Assembly: GCA_965240325.2 (NCBI GenBank)
Contig: OZ251228.1
Coordinates: forward strand, 248,001 to 312,000
Length of the DNA stretch: 64,000 nt
Source of the DNA: Rebecca billardiae RCC1528
Lineage: Eukaryota > Haptophyta
Reading direction: 5' to 3'
Shown here: positions 9,224 to 20,000 of the stretch, piece after piece
Layout: each line of letters starts with the position of its first letter
How positions within the stretch are numbered: the stretch's first letter is position 1
Notes under the pieces: model-generated
Seen by the model: only the letters and a program-made list of their open reading frames with translations
Told to the model about the DNA's origin: nothing
Database searches by the model: none
Position numbers and translations under genes: made by a program

Positions 9224-10956
9224 TGCTACCTGTAGCCTACGCACGAGTAGCAGCCACAGCCATATCGATGCCATTAGACAACGGTGCTAGTTAGTCTGAG
9301 GCACATGCTGAGACAAGGGGACAGCATGCTCGCGTGACCAAGAGCATACCAGACGCGGGCATTGTAGCTTGACGATTGGCAGATACGCTACTTTCGGCAG
9401 TACTGTTCCCACGCATCGCGGCCACACCTTGTTGCACCACCGCCTGCGCTGTCGACAGCGCCGTTCACAGCGAGCACAATGTCACACAGCGCCGCCTCAT
9501 AAGCACGCCACGCCCGGATCTGCCACGTGCTGTGCCACTTGCCTAGCTGGGCAGCACGCAAGATGGCTGTGCGCGCAGAGTGATGCCAGCTGCGCTGTGT
9601 TCCCGAGCCCTGACAGCAGCAGCTGGGGCTTGGCGCAGGACTGCGTGGCGCCGGCGTGGCGACTGCGCATCGGCGTGTCGATGGCAGTGTGGTAGGTACC
9701 GCCGATGGCTCCGCGGCGGCGCGTTCGCCCGGCTTGGCCATCGGCTCTCTCAAAGACACTTCAGACGCAACGACTGCACGCGTTCGTCAAGGCAACCGCA
9801 GTGGCATCCAAGGCGTCCAAGACGGCAGCCTGGCACTGACTCGGACGACAAAGCCGCAGCGGTAGAGGCGACGATGAGTTGACACGACTGCGGCCGCCCG
9901 CGACAACACTCGGCCGCCAACACGCCGTCAACCGAAGATGAAGGGGCTGCTCGCGGCCGCCGAGGGGCGCCGATGGCCAGTCTGCCGTCATGTGAGCGCA
10001 GACTGCCACGAGGCTGCGCGGCCTGCGGCCTGCGAGCGGCGGCCGTCAGGCGGCCAGCCACCGTGGCGACCGCTGCTACTGTTGAAGTGCGGCGGCCAGC
10101 GCAGCCCGGGTGACTTGCTCGCGACCGCAAGCCGCGGCGGCAGCCGGCCAAGTGGGCCGCGCGCGCGCGGCGCCGCGAGCCACCGCGGCCATCGAAGTCG
10201 GTCTCAGCCAGAGTCTCGCCGCGGTCAGCGGGCGGGCGCCGCCGGGCCCGCCTACCGATCCCTGATCAGGCGGCCGCGCGGCTGCGGCCGGTCCGCAGCG
10301 CCGGCATGCGCCGAGCGGCCCGCACCGAATGCGGTTCATTCACGACCACGACAGAAAGCTGCTCAGAGGCGTCGTACGTCAAGCCCCGTGCTCCACGCTG
10401 AGACATCGTCACGGCGTATGCTACAACTATACTGTGAGGGCCTTTGCCACTGAGTCGTCGTCGCAGCACGAGTCGATCAATCAGCACGCAGTCGTTGCTG
10501 CCTAGCGCCCAAGTCGCTCCTCGCCCGCGCTTGCGTCTGCATCGATGCTATGCAGAGCAGCACTCCTTCGGCTATCGCTGGCGTTGATTGCGGCCGGCGC
10601 ACGAAGCGAGTCCATTCGAGGTGAGTACGCATCGCGCTGCATGCACGCGTCAGTACCGGGCTGTACGCGTCCTCGTCATGGCAGCCGGAGATGATGGTCG
10701 TGTCGTGTGGCGACTGGTTGCGCAACCTGTAACCTGGCGACAGCGACGCAGTGGACTCGAGTCTGACGTGACGATTCTGCTGATGTGCTGTCCAGGGACG
10801 ATACACGCGCGAGGATCAGGAGGCTTAGGTGCACCGCCGCGCTGGTACACAGCCTGTCCGTTCAAGCGCACGCCCTGCGCGCCCTCCTCATCCTCGCGCA
10901 GGCAAACACGCAGCTGAGGCTCATCATACCAGCTGCGGCCGCTGCATGCAGGCTGC
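9224..10956. other. Interior of fold-back element, no gene recognised
   Basis: This 1.73 kb stretch lies between the inverted arms. All open frames are short or Arg/Ala/Gly-rich without domain signatures. No intron-exon pattern, RNA gene or transposase motif was found. Confidence 0.5.
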
Positions 10957-11614
10957 AGGCGTGCGCCGCGCTCGCGCGGCGCACGTGCGACGCGCCGCTG
11001 CCTCGCGCGTCTGGCGCAGGCGAGGGCGCGGATCGCTCAGGGCGCAGGGCGCAGGCGCACGGGTGATCTGCGACCGCGCCGCTCCTCGCGGGAGCGCGGC
11101 GCGCACTCTACCGGCGCTTGGGCGCGCTCGAGTCGCTGGCACCATCATGTGTCCAAAACTGGGCGAGTGGCAGCTTGCGCACGCGCTCGAGCTCGCCTTG
11201 GTCGGCGTGCGCGACCGACGCGTGCGGCTGGGCCGAGCGTATACGCATGGTCCGCGCACAACGCGCCCGCAAATCATCGTCAGCCTTCCTTGTGCCCGCC
11301 TGTGCGCGCTCGCGGTCGGCAGAGGCGGCCAAGCGTGCCGACGCGCAGTCGCGGGCCATTGGCGAGCGGCGTGAGAGGCGGAGAGGCGCGCAGCCAGCGG
11401 CGCGCGAGGGCAGAGTGGCTGGGCGCACCCGCAGGACGCGCGCGCGGGCCACGCGGACTCGAAAAACGCCCGCGGTGCGCGTCGAGCGACGCCCGCGGCG
11501 CGCGTCGCCGTCAGCGCCCACTGACCCCACCCGAGGTGCGCGCTCGGGTGGGGTAACCCCACCCGGAGGCGCTACCGATGCCCACCCGCCGGCTGATTTC
11601 GGTGGAGTGGCCTC
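10957..11614 (-). repeat. Right terminal inverted repeat of fold-back element
   Basis: 658 bp reverse complement of 8562-9223. It ends 72 bp before the start codon of the GT92-like gene, so that gene's promoter probably overlaps or was altered by the element. Confidence 0.8.
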
Positions 11615-11686
11615 CGCCTTTTTCCCCGGGAGCGCGAGACTCACGAACGGGAAAACTCCAAGCGGATTGAGGATGCCTAATGCGGC

Positions 11687-13075
11687 ATGCGCCTTCCCCT
11701 CGTCGTGCTTGCCTGCGCGCCGTGCGTCATCCCCAGCCTCGGGGTGGCGGGGGTGCGCGCGGAGCAGCAGCCGCGCGAGCGCTTCACTGTCTTCACGCGG
11801 CTGCACTACGACATGCCATACCTGCACCGCTTTGTCGACTGGTACGTCAGCCTTGGCTTCGACCGCATCGTCGCGATCCAGTCGGACGCGGCGCTGGGCA
11901 ACACATACGCGCCCCACCCATCGGGCAAGCTGCAGATTCTGCCTGCGCCGTGGGATAGGGGAGACGAACTGCTACGCGAGTTTGGCCCGTACATCAAAGA
12001 CCCCCGCGACTGGGTCCTCATGGTAGACTCTGACGAGTTCCTCGTGCTCTCAACGCCCACGATCCAGGAGTACGTCGCCACGTTGCGCGCCAGGCGTCAG
12101 AGGAAGCTCTCGACGATGCAGTTCCGCTGGGCCATCGTGCACCACGACCGGCCGTACTGCGCGCCGTCAATGGCGTCAGCCATCCTCGCGGCACAGCCCG
12201 CGCAGGGCACGTTCGTGAGGCAGATGGCGCGCGGCGCCGTGATCCGTGACGTTTACGACTCGCACCGCTTCGCGCTCATCTCAAAGGGTGCGCACAATTA
12301 CTTCGAGGGCGTGGTGCAGCTGATGGCGAAACGCCGGTTCCGCGCGTCGTACACGCACTCCCGCCGCGCGTTCGTGGACTCGGCGGTGGTGCACGTCGCC
12401 ACCCGCTCGCTCGCCAACGCGGTGACCAAGAGCATTGCGCACGCGCGCGGCCGCTCTGCGCGCCCCACCAACGAGTCAGGGCTTGGCGCGCTCGAGTACA
12501 GGTACAACACCTCCACTGCCGGGCTGGTGCGGCTCATGCACGAGCTCGGCGCGCACACGCGGCCGCCGCCGCCCGGCACTGACGTCGCAGACCGCCCCGT
12601 GGGCCTTTCCGTGGCCGACCGAGCCGCGCAGCTGCAGCTCTTTGCCGCCTGGCTGCGCGCGTACGGTATCAAGGGCGGCGACGCGATCAGCGGGCCGACC
12701 TCGCTGCGGAGAGGCGACATGGCGGCGCGGGACTGCGGCTACAACCAGGCCGACCTGAACGCGCGCCTGCTGCGCCTGCTCGAGACCTCTCGCGTGCCCC
12801 GCGAGCAGCCCCTGTGCGACGCCGCGCACGAGAAGCGCGCGCTGGAGGCGCTGCTGCGCACTGAGGGTGTGGCCATCGGCGAGTTCGAGCGCTTCGCCGC
12901 GCTGGTGGCGAACGCGCACGCGGAAGTGCTCGGCGCGGTGCGGCAGAACCCCTTTGCGCCGCTACCCGCGGAGATCCAGGCCATCCTGCGCGATGACACC
13001 TCCGTGCTGACCCGGCTCGCGGCCGCGCCGACAGATGATGCCAACAAGCCGTTGCCGTCCCACTGCACCGATTGA
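11687..13075 (+). CDS. GT92/DUF23-like secreted glycosyltransferase
   Basis: Single exon, 462 residues. An N-terminal signal peptide or anchor (MRLPLVVLACAPCVIPSLGV) precedes a GT-A-like region: FTVFTRLHYDMPYLHRFVDW, then WVLMVDSDEFLVL at about residues 110-122, whose DxD (VDSDEF) is the nucleotide-sugar/metal-binding motif of GT92/DUF23 and related GT2 families. Around residue 200-235 a basic, aromatic stretch (YFEGVVQLMAKRRFRASYTH) resembles the acceptor region of such enzymes. The C-terminal half is helical and less conserved. The substrate is unknown; galactosyl or similar transfer is expected from GT92 relatives. It is squeezed between two large inverted repeats, and coding composition is like its neighbours. 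Confidence 0.75.
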   Translation: MRLPLVVLACAPCVIPSLGVAGVRAEQQPRERFTVFTRLHYDMPYLHRFVDWYVSLGFDRIVAIQSDAALGNTYAPHPSGKLQILPAPWDRGDELLREFGPYIKDPRDWVLMVDSDEFLVLSTPTIQEYVATLRARRQRKLSTMQFRWAIVHHDRPYCAPSMASAILAAQPAQGTFVRQMARGAVIRDVYDSHRFALISKGAHNYFEGVVQLMAKRRFRASYTHSRRAFVDSAVVHVATRSLANAVTKSIAHARGRSARPTNESGLGALEYRYNTSTAGLVRLMHELGAHTRPPPPGTDVADRPVGLSVADRAAQLQLFAAWLRAYGIKGGDAISGPTSLRRGDMAARDCGYNQADLNARLLRLLETSRVPREQPLCDAAHEKRALEALLRTEGVAIGEFERFAALVANAHAEVLGAVRQNPFAPLPAEIQAILRDDTSVLTRLAAAPTDDANKPLPSHCTD

Positions 13076-13537
13076 TGGGATCCGTTGCTGAATCAGCAGA
13101 TCGAGTCATCATCAGCGCATTCTGATCGATTGCTGATAACTCTGCTGATGATGACTAGCTCTGCTGAAAAAATTCAATAACATTGGCGGTTTATTTTTTG
13201 ACGACGTTAATATTATTATGGCCCGCGGTGCAGGGCGGAGCGCGCAGCGTGGAGCCCGCACCAGCGGGCCCGAACCACGTTTCAAAAAGATCTTTGATCA
13301 AGAAAAAAGGGACGGGGGGCGATTTTTAGGGCTGGCGGAGACCGAGTTTCGAGTTTTTGAGATCGCATAGAGAGGTCTATTAGGCCGAAAATAAGCGCGT
13401 CCAGCTGATTCCCTTAAGTAAAGTGCGATCTGGACGTCAGCTGGACGTGACATGAGTGTAACGGTTCGTTACGAGCGCGATTTTAAGTATGAGATTGCCG
13501 CCAACCGCCAACCGATAAAAACGGCAAGGCAAGGGCT

Positions 13538-13685
13538 CGGGAAACTTGATCACTTGTAAATGTGAATAGTAAAATGCTCTCCCCGAGCGCGCCTGTCGCC
13601 TCGCAGGCGCACGGGAAACTTGATCACTTGTAAATGTGAATGGTAAAATGCTCTCCCCGAGCGCGCCTGTCGCCTCGCAGGCCGC
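13538..13685 (+). repeat. 74-bp tandem repeat, two copies (also in the opposite arm)
   Basis: Units starting at 13538 and 13612 share CGGGAAACTTGATCACTTGT and the following AATGTGAAT.GTAAAATGC...GCGCCTGTCGCCTCGCAGG block. The mirror pair lies at about 16304-16451 in the right arm. Confidence 0.75.
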
Positions 13686-13774
13686 GCGTCTCGCCCTCTC
13701 CTCGCTCCGCTCTCCCCGAGGCTGAGCTCGCGGCCCGCCTGTCACCTCGCAGGCGCGCGCCACGGACACATGCG

Positions 13775-14732
13775 CGACGAGATCGCGGCGGGGGCGGCGA
13801 GATCGCGGCGGGGGCGACGGGCAACAACCTGCCCGCGGGCGCGTTCGTCACTCGAGGAGCAGCGCGCAAGGGCGAGCCGAGTCCGGAGCACGCGAGCTCG
13901 TCGCTCGCCGACCGGAGCAGAGCGCGCCGCCCGCCGCCGCCGAGCGAGCGGCGCGGCAGAGCTGATGAGCCGGATGCGCCCGGAGCTCGCGCGGCTGAAG
14001 GGCGAGCTCGAGCACGCGAGCTCGCGCCTCGACGCCGAGCGCGAGCTCCTCCTCAACTCGGTCGACGGCGGCGCGGAGGTCCGGCAGCAGCGTGAGGACT
14101 CACAGACAGTGTGAGTGAGCCGCGCGCAGCTCAGCCTGCCGCTGGCAGCCGCCGTCTTCGAGGCCGACGCGGCGGAGGAGGCGGCGGGCGACGAGATCGC
14201 GGCGGGGGCGGCGAGATCGCGGCGGGGGCGACGGGCAACAACCTGCCCGCGGGCGCGTTCGTCACTCGAGGAGCAGCGCGCAAGGGCGAGCCGAGTCCGG
14301 AGCACGCGAGCTCGTCGCTCGCCGACCGGAGCAGAGCGCGCCGCCCGCCGCCGCCGAGCGAGCGGCGCGGCAGAGCTGATGAGCCGGATGCGCCCGGAGC
14401 TCGCGCGGCTGAAGGGCGAGCTCGAGCACGCGAGCTCGCGCCTCGACGCCGAGCGCGAGCTCCTCCTCAACTCGGTCGACGGCGGCGCGGAGGTCCGGCA
14501 GCAGTGTGAGGACTCACAGACAGTGTGAGTGAGCCGCGCGCAGCTCAGCCTGCCGCTGGCAGCCGCCGTCTTCGAGGCCGACGCGGCGGAGGAGGCGGCG
14601 GGCGAGCACGGCGGCGCGGTGGAGCAGGCGCGCACGCGCGGCGGCAGGCGCGACGCGCCGCTCGCCTCGTTCCACCGCCCCGAGCTCCGCTCCGCTAATA
14701 ATATGACCGCGTTCCGCGGTCTTTTTCCGTAG
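13775..14732 (+). pseudogene. Tandemly duplicated, truncated coiled-coil gene copy (left half of palindrome)
   Basis: Two 414-bp units (13775-14188, 14189-14604) each encode a helical segment MSRMRPELARLKGELEHASS followed by RLDAERELLLNSVDGG. Each then runs into a junction ending EDSQTV and a stop at the GTGAGTGAG sequence. A third segment (14529-14732) reads LPLAAAVFEADAAEEAAGEH and leaves homology with the other half at about 14694. The 450 bp of extra coding-like sequence present in the right half is missing here. Stops between units and the truncated end indicate non-functional copies. Confidence 0.55.
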
Positions 14733-14895
14733 AACGAACGTAGTTCGGGGCCCGCGGCGCACCCTCCGTCGGCTGCTGTCTCAGTCTGACATGTGTAACA
14801 GTTCGCCTGAGCTGCCACCGCCAACTCAGTCACTGCCGCCCACCGGGCCGGCGGGCCGAGGACTGTCGCCGCGGGTCCGCGGGCCGCCGCGGGGA

Positions 14896-16219
14896 CTAGC
14901 GGCCGGCGCGCGCGCGCAGGCAGGGCGAGAGGCGCTGGCGCGGCGCGAGCCGGCGCGTGCGCGCGAGCGGGCGCACCTGCTTGAGGTACTCGCCCTGCGC
15001 CATGCGCTCGACGACGGGCCGCTGGTCGCTCGTGCCGGCAGAGCGAGAGCGCGCGCCACTGCTGGCCCCGGCCTGCCGGCTGCGCAGCCTCGCACCGAGA
15101 CCGACCGAGCGGAGCTCGGGGCGGTGGAACGAGGCGAGCGGCGCGTCGCGCCTGCCGCCGCGCGTGCGCGCCTGCTCCACCGCGCCGCCGTGCTCGCCCG
15201 CCGCATCCTCCGCCGCGTCGGCCTCGAAGACGGCGGCTGCCAGCGGCAGGCTGAGCCGCGCGCCGGCTCACTCACACTGTGAGTCACACCCGCGGTCGCC
15301 TCGACGGCCAACTATCCACAGCTGCTCGAGCTGCTGGAGGGCGCCGCGACGATGGCGGCGCGGGCGCCCAGCGCGTCCGTTGCCGCGTCGCTCAGCTCGT
15401 CGAGCTCGGCGCCGCACTTCGCCAGCTTGGCGCCTAGCGCCTCCGCGTGTCACGTGCTCGTGCACGTCAGCCTGCTGATACGCCGCCGCCCATCGGCACT
15501 TCTGGCATCTGCGCGCGCAGCTGCTGCAGCTCGACGGCGGAGTCGTCGCGGCTGGCGGCGAGGGTGCGCACCGCGTCGATTGCCGAGGCCTGCAGCCCGG
15601 TGATCGCCGCGTCGACGCGCGCGGCGATTTCCCCACGCAGCCTCCTCGCGCCACGTGGCCGCCGCTCGCGTGGCAGGCAGCTGGGCGCCGCTGCGCGACC
15701 CGGAACCGGCGCGCGTTTCACTGATGCTCCTGCTCGTCCTCACGCTGCTGCACCTCCGCGCCGCCGTCGACCGAGTTGAGGAGGAGCTCGCGCTCGGCGT
15801 CGAGGCGCGAGCTCGCGTGCTCGAGCTCGCCCTTCAGCCGCGCGAGCTCCGGGCGCATCCGGCTCATCAGCTCTGCCGCGCTGCCCGCTCGCTCGCAGCG
15901 GCGCGCTCTGCTCCGGGCCGCCGTCGACTGAGTTGAGGAGGAGCTCGGGCTCGGCGTCGAGGCGCGAGCTCGCGTGCTCGAGCTCGCCCTTCAGCCGCGC
16001 GAGCTCCGGGCGCATCCGGCTCATCAGCTCTGCCGCGCCGCTCGCTCGGCGGCGGCGGGCGGCGCGCTCTGCTCCGGTCGGCGAGCGACGAGCTCGCGTG
16101 CTCCGGACTCGGCTCGCCCTTGCGCGCTGCTCCTCGAGTGACGAACGCGCCCGCGGGCAGGTTGTTGCCCGTCGCCCCCGCCGCGATCTCGCCGCCCCCG
16201 CCGCGATCTCGTCGCGCAT
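14896..16219 (-). pseudogene. Fuller but broken coiled-coil gene copy (right half of palindrome)
   Basis: Read on the minus strand from 16219: the ELARLKGELEHASSRLDAE block appears twice (about 16080-15926 and 15925-15770). Next come a helical part (EIAARVDAAITGLQASAIDA... VELQQLRAQMPEVPMGG, ending at a stop at 15467), a shifted-frame continuation (ALGAKLAKCGAELDELSDAA) and finally VFEADAAEDAAGEHGGAVEQ to a tail ending at 14896 (YLKQVRPLARTRRLAPRQRL). Frames change between blocks with few credible splice sites, so I call it a pseudogene. It could instead be the last exons of a spliced coiled-coil (for example kinesin-like) gene; I cannot name the family. Confidence 0.45.
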
Positions 16220-16771
16220 GTGTCCGTGGCGCGCGCCTGCGAGGTGACAGGCGGGCCGCGAGCTCAGCCTCGGGGAGAGCGGAGCGAGGAGAGGGCGAGA
16301 CGCGCGGCCTGCGAGGCGACAGGCGCGCTCGGGGAGAGCATTTTACCATTCACATTTACAAGTGATCAAGTTTCCCGTGCGCCTGCGAGGCGACAGGCGC
16401 GCTCGGGGAGAGCATTTTACTATTCACATTTACAAGTGATCAAGTTTCCCGAGCCCTTGCCTTGCCGTTTTTATCGGTTGGCGGTTGGCGGCAATCTCAT
16501 ACTTAAAATCGCGCTCGTAACGAACCGTTACACTCATGTCACGTCCAGCTGACGTCCAGATCGCACTTTACTTAAGGGAATCAGCTGGACGCGCTTATTT
16601 TCGGCCTAATAGACCTCTCTATGCGATCTCAAAAACTCGAAACTCGGTCTCCGCCAGCCCTAAAAATCGCCCCCCGTCCCTTTTTTCTTGATCAAAGATC
16701 TTTTTGAAACGTGGTTCGGGCCCGCTGGTGCGGGCTCCACGCTGCGCGCTCCGCCCTGCACCGCGGGCCAT

Positions 16772-17028
16772 TATCGTCGACGACCTGAATTATATATATA
16801 TTAACGACGTGGTATGCAACGGGCAGGCGTCAGAGTCAGCAAGCTGTAGCAGCAGATCGAGCAGCAGAGACAAACACCAGGATCAGCGCGTATATAATTA
16901 TATATATATAATTCGATCGTCGAATGCGGACCGGCCACCACGACGTCGACGACTACTCACTACTGCTGCGGACGACATCGCCACGTTGCGCGTCATATCA
17001 TATATATCATATATCGTGACGAGATAGT
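16772..17028. other. AT-rich spacer with (TA) tracts and a diverged element-B fragment
   Basis: Contains TA-rich tracts (about 16790-16800, 16890-16912) and TTAACGACGTGG at about 16800, which matches the end of the dispersed element B described at 39900-39968. It lies just downstream of the SET gene. No gene. Confidence 0.4.
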
Positions 17029-20000
17029 TTAACGTAGTCCGTCGTCGGCAACGATGCGGCCCGAGGAGGGTGCCTGGCGGCCGCTCAGCAGGCCGCGCAG
17101 CATGCCCATCGCGCCGCTGGCCGAGCCACCGCTCGCGTCGGCGCCGTCCGTACTCGGCGTCGCCGCGGGGGCAGCGGTGCCGGTGCGCTTGCCGGCGCCG
17201 CCGCTGCGGCAGCCTTCGCAGAACCAATCGCCGTCGGGCACGGCCTCGAGGGGCGGGCGGAGGCAGTAGAGGTGCACGGCCTGGTCGCAGCCATCGCACA
17301 GCAGCGTCGCCTCCGCGTCGTCGTTGCGCCGGCACTGGCGGCACGGCTGCGCCAGCAGCCGCGCGAGCTGCGCCGAGATGGCGCTGCCCTGCTCGAAGCT
17401 CGCGCCGCCTTTTGGCCGCCGGCTGCCGCCGATCGGCTTGAGGCCGACGCCGGCCGACGCCTTGCGGTCGGGCGCGCTGAAGCCGCCCGTGCAGTTGGGC
17501 GCTTCGCACCGGCAGCGCTGGCCGCCCGCCCACTCGCCCGTCCACTGCTCGCGCTCGCGCGCGCGGCGCGGGGCAGGCGGCGCCGGCACCGCGCGAGCGC
17601 GCGCGCGGCACGCAGCCCGTTGACGCGGCGGCGGGTGGTCTCGCGCGCGCGCGGTGTGTGCGTGTGCTGCCGGCGTGACGCGCGGCGCGGCCGCACCTCG
17701 ACGCGGTAGTTGTACGCCAGCTCCTCGCCGGGCGCGATGTCCCGCAGCGCGAACATCGCCAGCCGCGGCGAGCCGCTCACGAACCACTTCTGCACCTACG
17801 CACACGCACGCGCACGCGCGCGCCAGCGGGCGGAGGGGCGCAAGCGGTGTCACGGCGGCGGGCGAGCTCGGCGGCGCGCGGCTCGTGCGCGCGGACCATC
17901 GGAGCAGCGGCCCAGCGCAGCCCCGCCAGCCCTCGCCCCGCTGCGCACACGCACGCGCAGCACACGCACGCGCCTCGATGTTGGGCTCACACGAGTGGTT
18001 GATGAAGCGAGACGCGTTGCCCTTGAGCCGCGCGTCGACCACCAGGTCTCGCGAGAGGTGCATGAAGTACATCGGGCAGTACTTGGTCATGCCGCGGTTG
18101 CGCCGCCGCCACTCCGCCGCGTCGATCACCTCGCCGACGTACTCGACGACGAGCGAGCCGGCGCGGATCGGCGAGTCCGCGCGCACGCCCCACCCCTGCG
18201 CGCGGCGCGCGGGCGGCGCGTGCAGAGGGCGTGTGTGGCGGAGCTCGTCACGCGGCGCGGCGCACAGGGCGCGCGGCGCGCGCGCGGCGCGCGGCGCGCA
18301 CGGCGCCGCGCCGCGCGCGCGCCTTGTTGAGCGTCTTGAAGACGCTGATCGGCGCGCACATGTGGCGCTGGATGCGTCGGTTGGAGCAGTCCGGGCCGAC
18401 AGAGCAGGTGGCAGCCGAGCACTCGGCGCGGACGCTGCGGTTGAAGCAGCCCTCGTCGCAGCCGAGGTCGAGCGCGGCGCACGAGCACGGCTCGGCGGCG
18501 TCGTGCGCGCCGCCCGGCCCGACGCACTCGCGCGGCGCGAGCCACACCGAGCGCGTGATGTGCACGTACTCGCGAGGCTTGAAGCCGGTGGAGGCGTCGC
18601 ACCGCCCGCCCCGGAGCTCCTCGACGATCGAGGCGGGCAGGGCGAACTCGGTGGCGCCGGCGGCGCGAGCGCCGCCGGCGCGGCGCAGCGAGAGCGGCTC
18701 CCACGGGAAGGCGATCTCGGAGGACGCGCGCGAGAGCTCGAGCAGCTCGTGGTTCGTCGTCGCAGCGCGCGCGCGCGCGCGCGGCGGCGCGTCCTCCGCC
18801 TCATCGCTCTCGCCCGAATCGGCGGCGGTGGCGCGCCGGCCGCGCGCCGGCGGCGGCGGCGCGAATCGGAACGGCGCGAGCCCGCGGCGGCGCGCGTCGT
18901 GCGAGGCGCGCGCGCCCGCGCCGCCGCGCGACGCGAGCGGCTTCGCGCGGCTGCACTCGAGGCACAGCCCCGTGCCCAGCGTGATCAGCTCGAGCGCCGC
19001 GCTCCTCGGCGGGAGGCACGCGCGGTGGAAGCCAGTGCCGCAGCCAGTGCACAGGGCCATCGCCTGACCGTACTTGTTGTTCTCCGCCTCGCCGCACTCG
19101 CAGCACACGTGCGCCATGCACTCGAAGCGGGCGAGCGCCTCGCTCGCCGCCTCGCACGACGGCCCGTACAGCTGCCACCCGCGCTCGAGGCACGCGGCGT
19201 GGAAGTGCCGCGTGCACGACGCGCGTGCACACTTGCGCGCGCCGCCGGCCGCGCCGCGCGCGCCACCGTGCCGCCCGCGCGCGCCCGCGCCGCCCGGCGC
19301 GCCAGCCTCGTCGGGCGCGGGCGGCTCGTCAGCGCGCGCGGCGGCGGCGTCCGCCGGCTCGTCGCACTCGCCGCAAAGCACGCACCGGGACCGGCCGCGC
19401 GTGCAGTCGGGGCACACCCACGGCTCGTCGTCGGCGGCGGGTGGCTCTTCGTCGACCGCGCCGCCGGACAGCGTGTCGGCGCCAGTCGGCGGGCGCCCTC
19501 CAGGCTCCTCGCCCCCGCGCGCGCTGTGCCGGCCGCCGCGCGGCGCGCCGTCGCGCGCAGCGCGCTTGGGCGGCGGCTCGGCGGGGGCCTGCGCCAGCGG
19601 CGCCGCGCCCGCATCCTCGAGCAGCGGCGCGAGGCACGGCTGGTGGAAGGCGCGGCGGCACCGCCCCTCGCAGCACACCAGCTCGCCCACAGCGTGGCAC
19701 ACCGAGCACACGTCGTCGTTCTGGCGCAGGTCGTGCTGCCGCGCGTGCTTGCCGCGCCGCGCGTCCGACGGCTGCGCGTCCGACGGCGCGGGCGCGTGCT
19801 GCGCCCGCTGCTTGCCCCGGTGCAGCCGGCCGGACGACTTATCGATCCATTCGTCCCACTTGGGGCGCCACCCCTTGTAGTGCACCTTGACCATGCTCTC
19901 GGCGACGGCGATCACCTTGGCCGTGACCCACTCGGCGGTGAGGTCCATCGCCTCGACCGTCTCGCCGAGGCGGTAGTCGCCTGGCACGCTCTCGCCCCAG

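Larger units (their letters stand above)
8562..11614. mobile_element. 3.05 kb fold-back element with 0.66 kb terminal inverted repeats
   Basis: The left arm 8562-9223 and right arm 10957-11614 are near-identical reverse complements that differ by a few bases, for example a GT insertion in the left arm near 8600. The termini are GAGGCCACTCC... and its complement. The pentanucleotide CGCCT directly abuts both outer ends (8557-8561 and 11615-11619), as a target-site duplication would. The 1.73 kb interior (9224-10956) has no recognisable transposase, reverse transcriptase or other gene. Best read as a non-autonomous fold-back/TIR transposon. A structural inverted duplication is the alternative, but the flanking duplication favours insertion. 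Confidence 0.6.
13218..16771. repeat. 3.55 kb imperfect palindrome with degraded coiled-coil gene copies
   Basis: The outer arms 13218-14072 and 15918-16771 (about 855 bp each) are near-identical reverse complements. Homology resumes further in (14529-14694 versus about 15119-15285). The right half keeps about 450 bp (15290-15740) that the left half lacks. The left half instead contains a 414-bp tandem duplication. The arms begin ATGGCCCGCGG. I found no clear target-site duplication and no transposase, so this may be a segmental inverted duplication rather than a transposon. Confidence 0.7.

Noticed and set aside
8562-11614. Possibility that the fold-back element is an assembly artefact
   Set aside because: The arms differ at several positions and are flanked by unique sequence with a matching 5-bp duplication, which an artefact would not usually create. 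Long reads would settle it.
13437-13769. Identical 110-codon frame present in both arms of the second palindrome
   Set aside because: Identity follows from the inverted duplication itself, not from coding constraint. It overlaps the 74-bp tandem repeats and has no natural domain.
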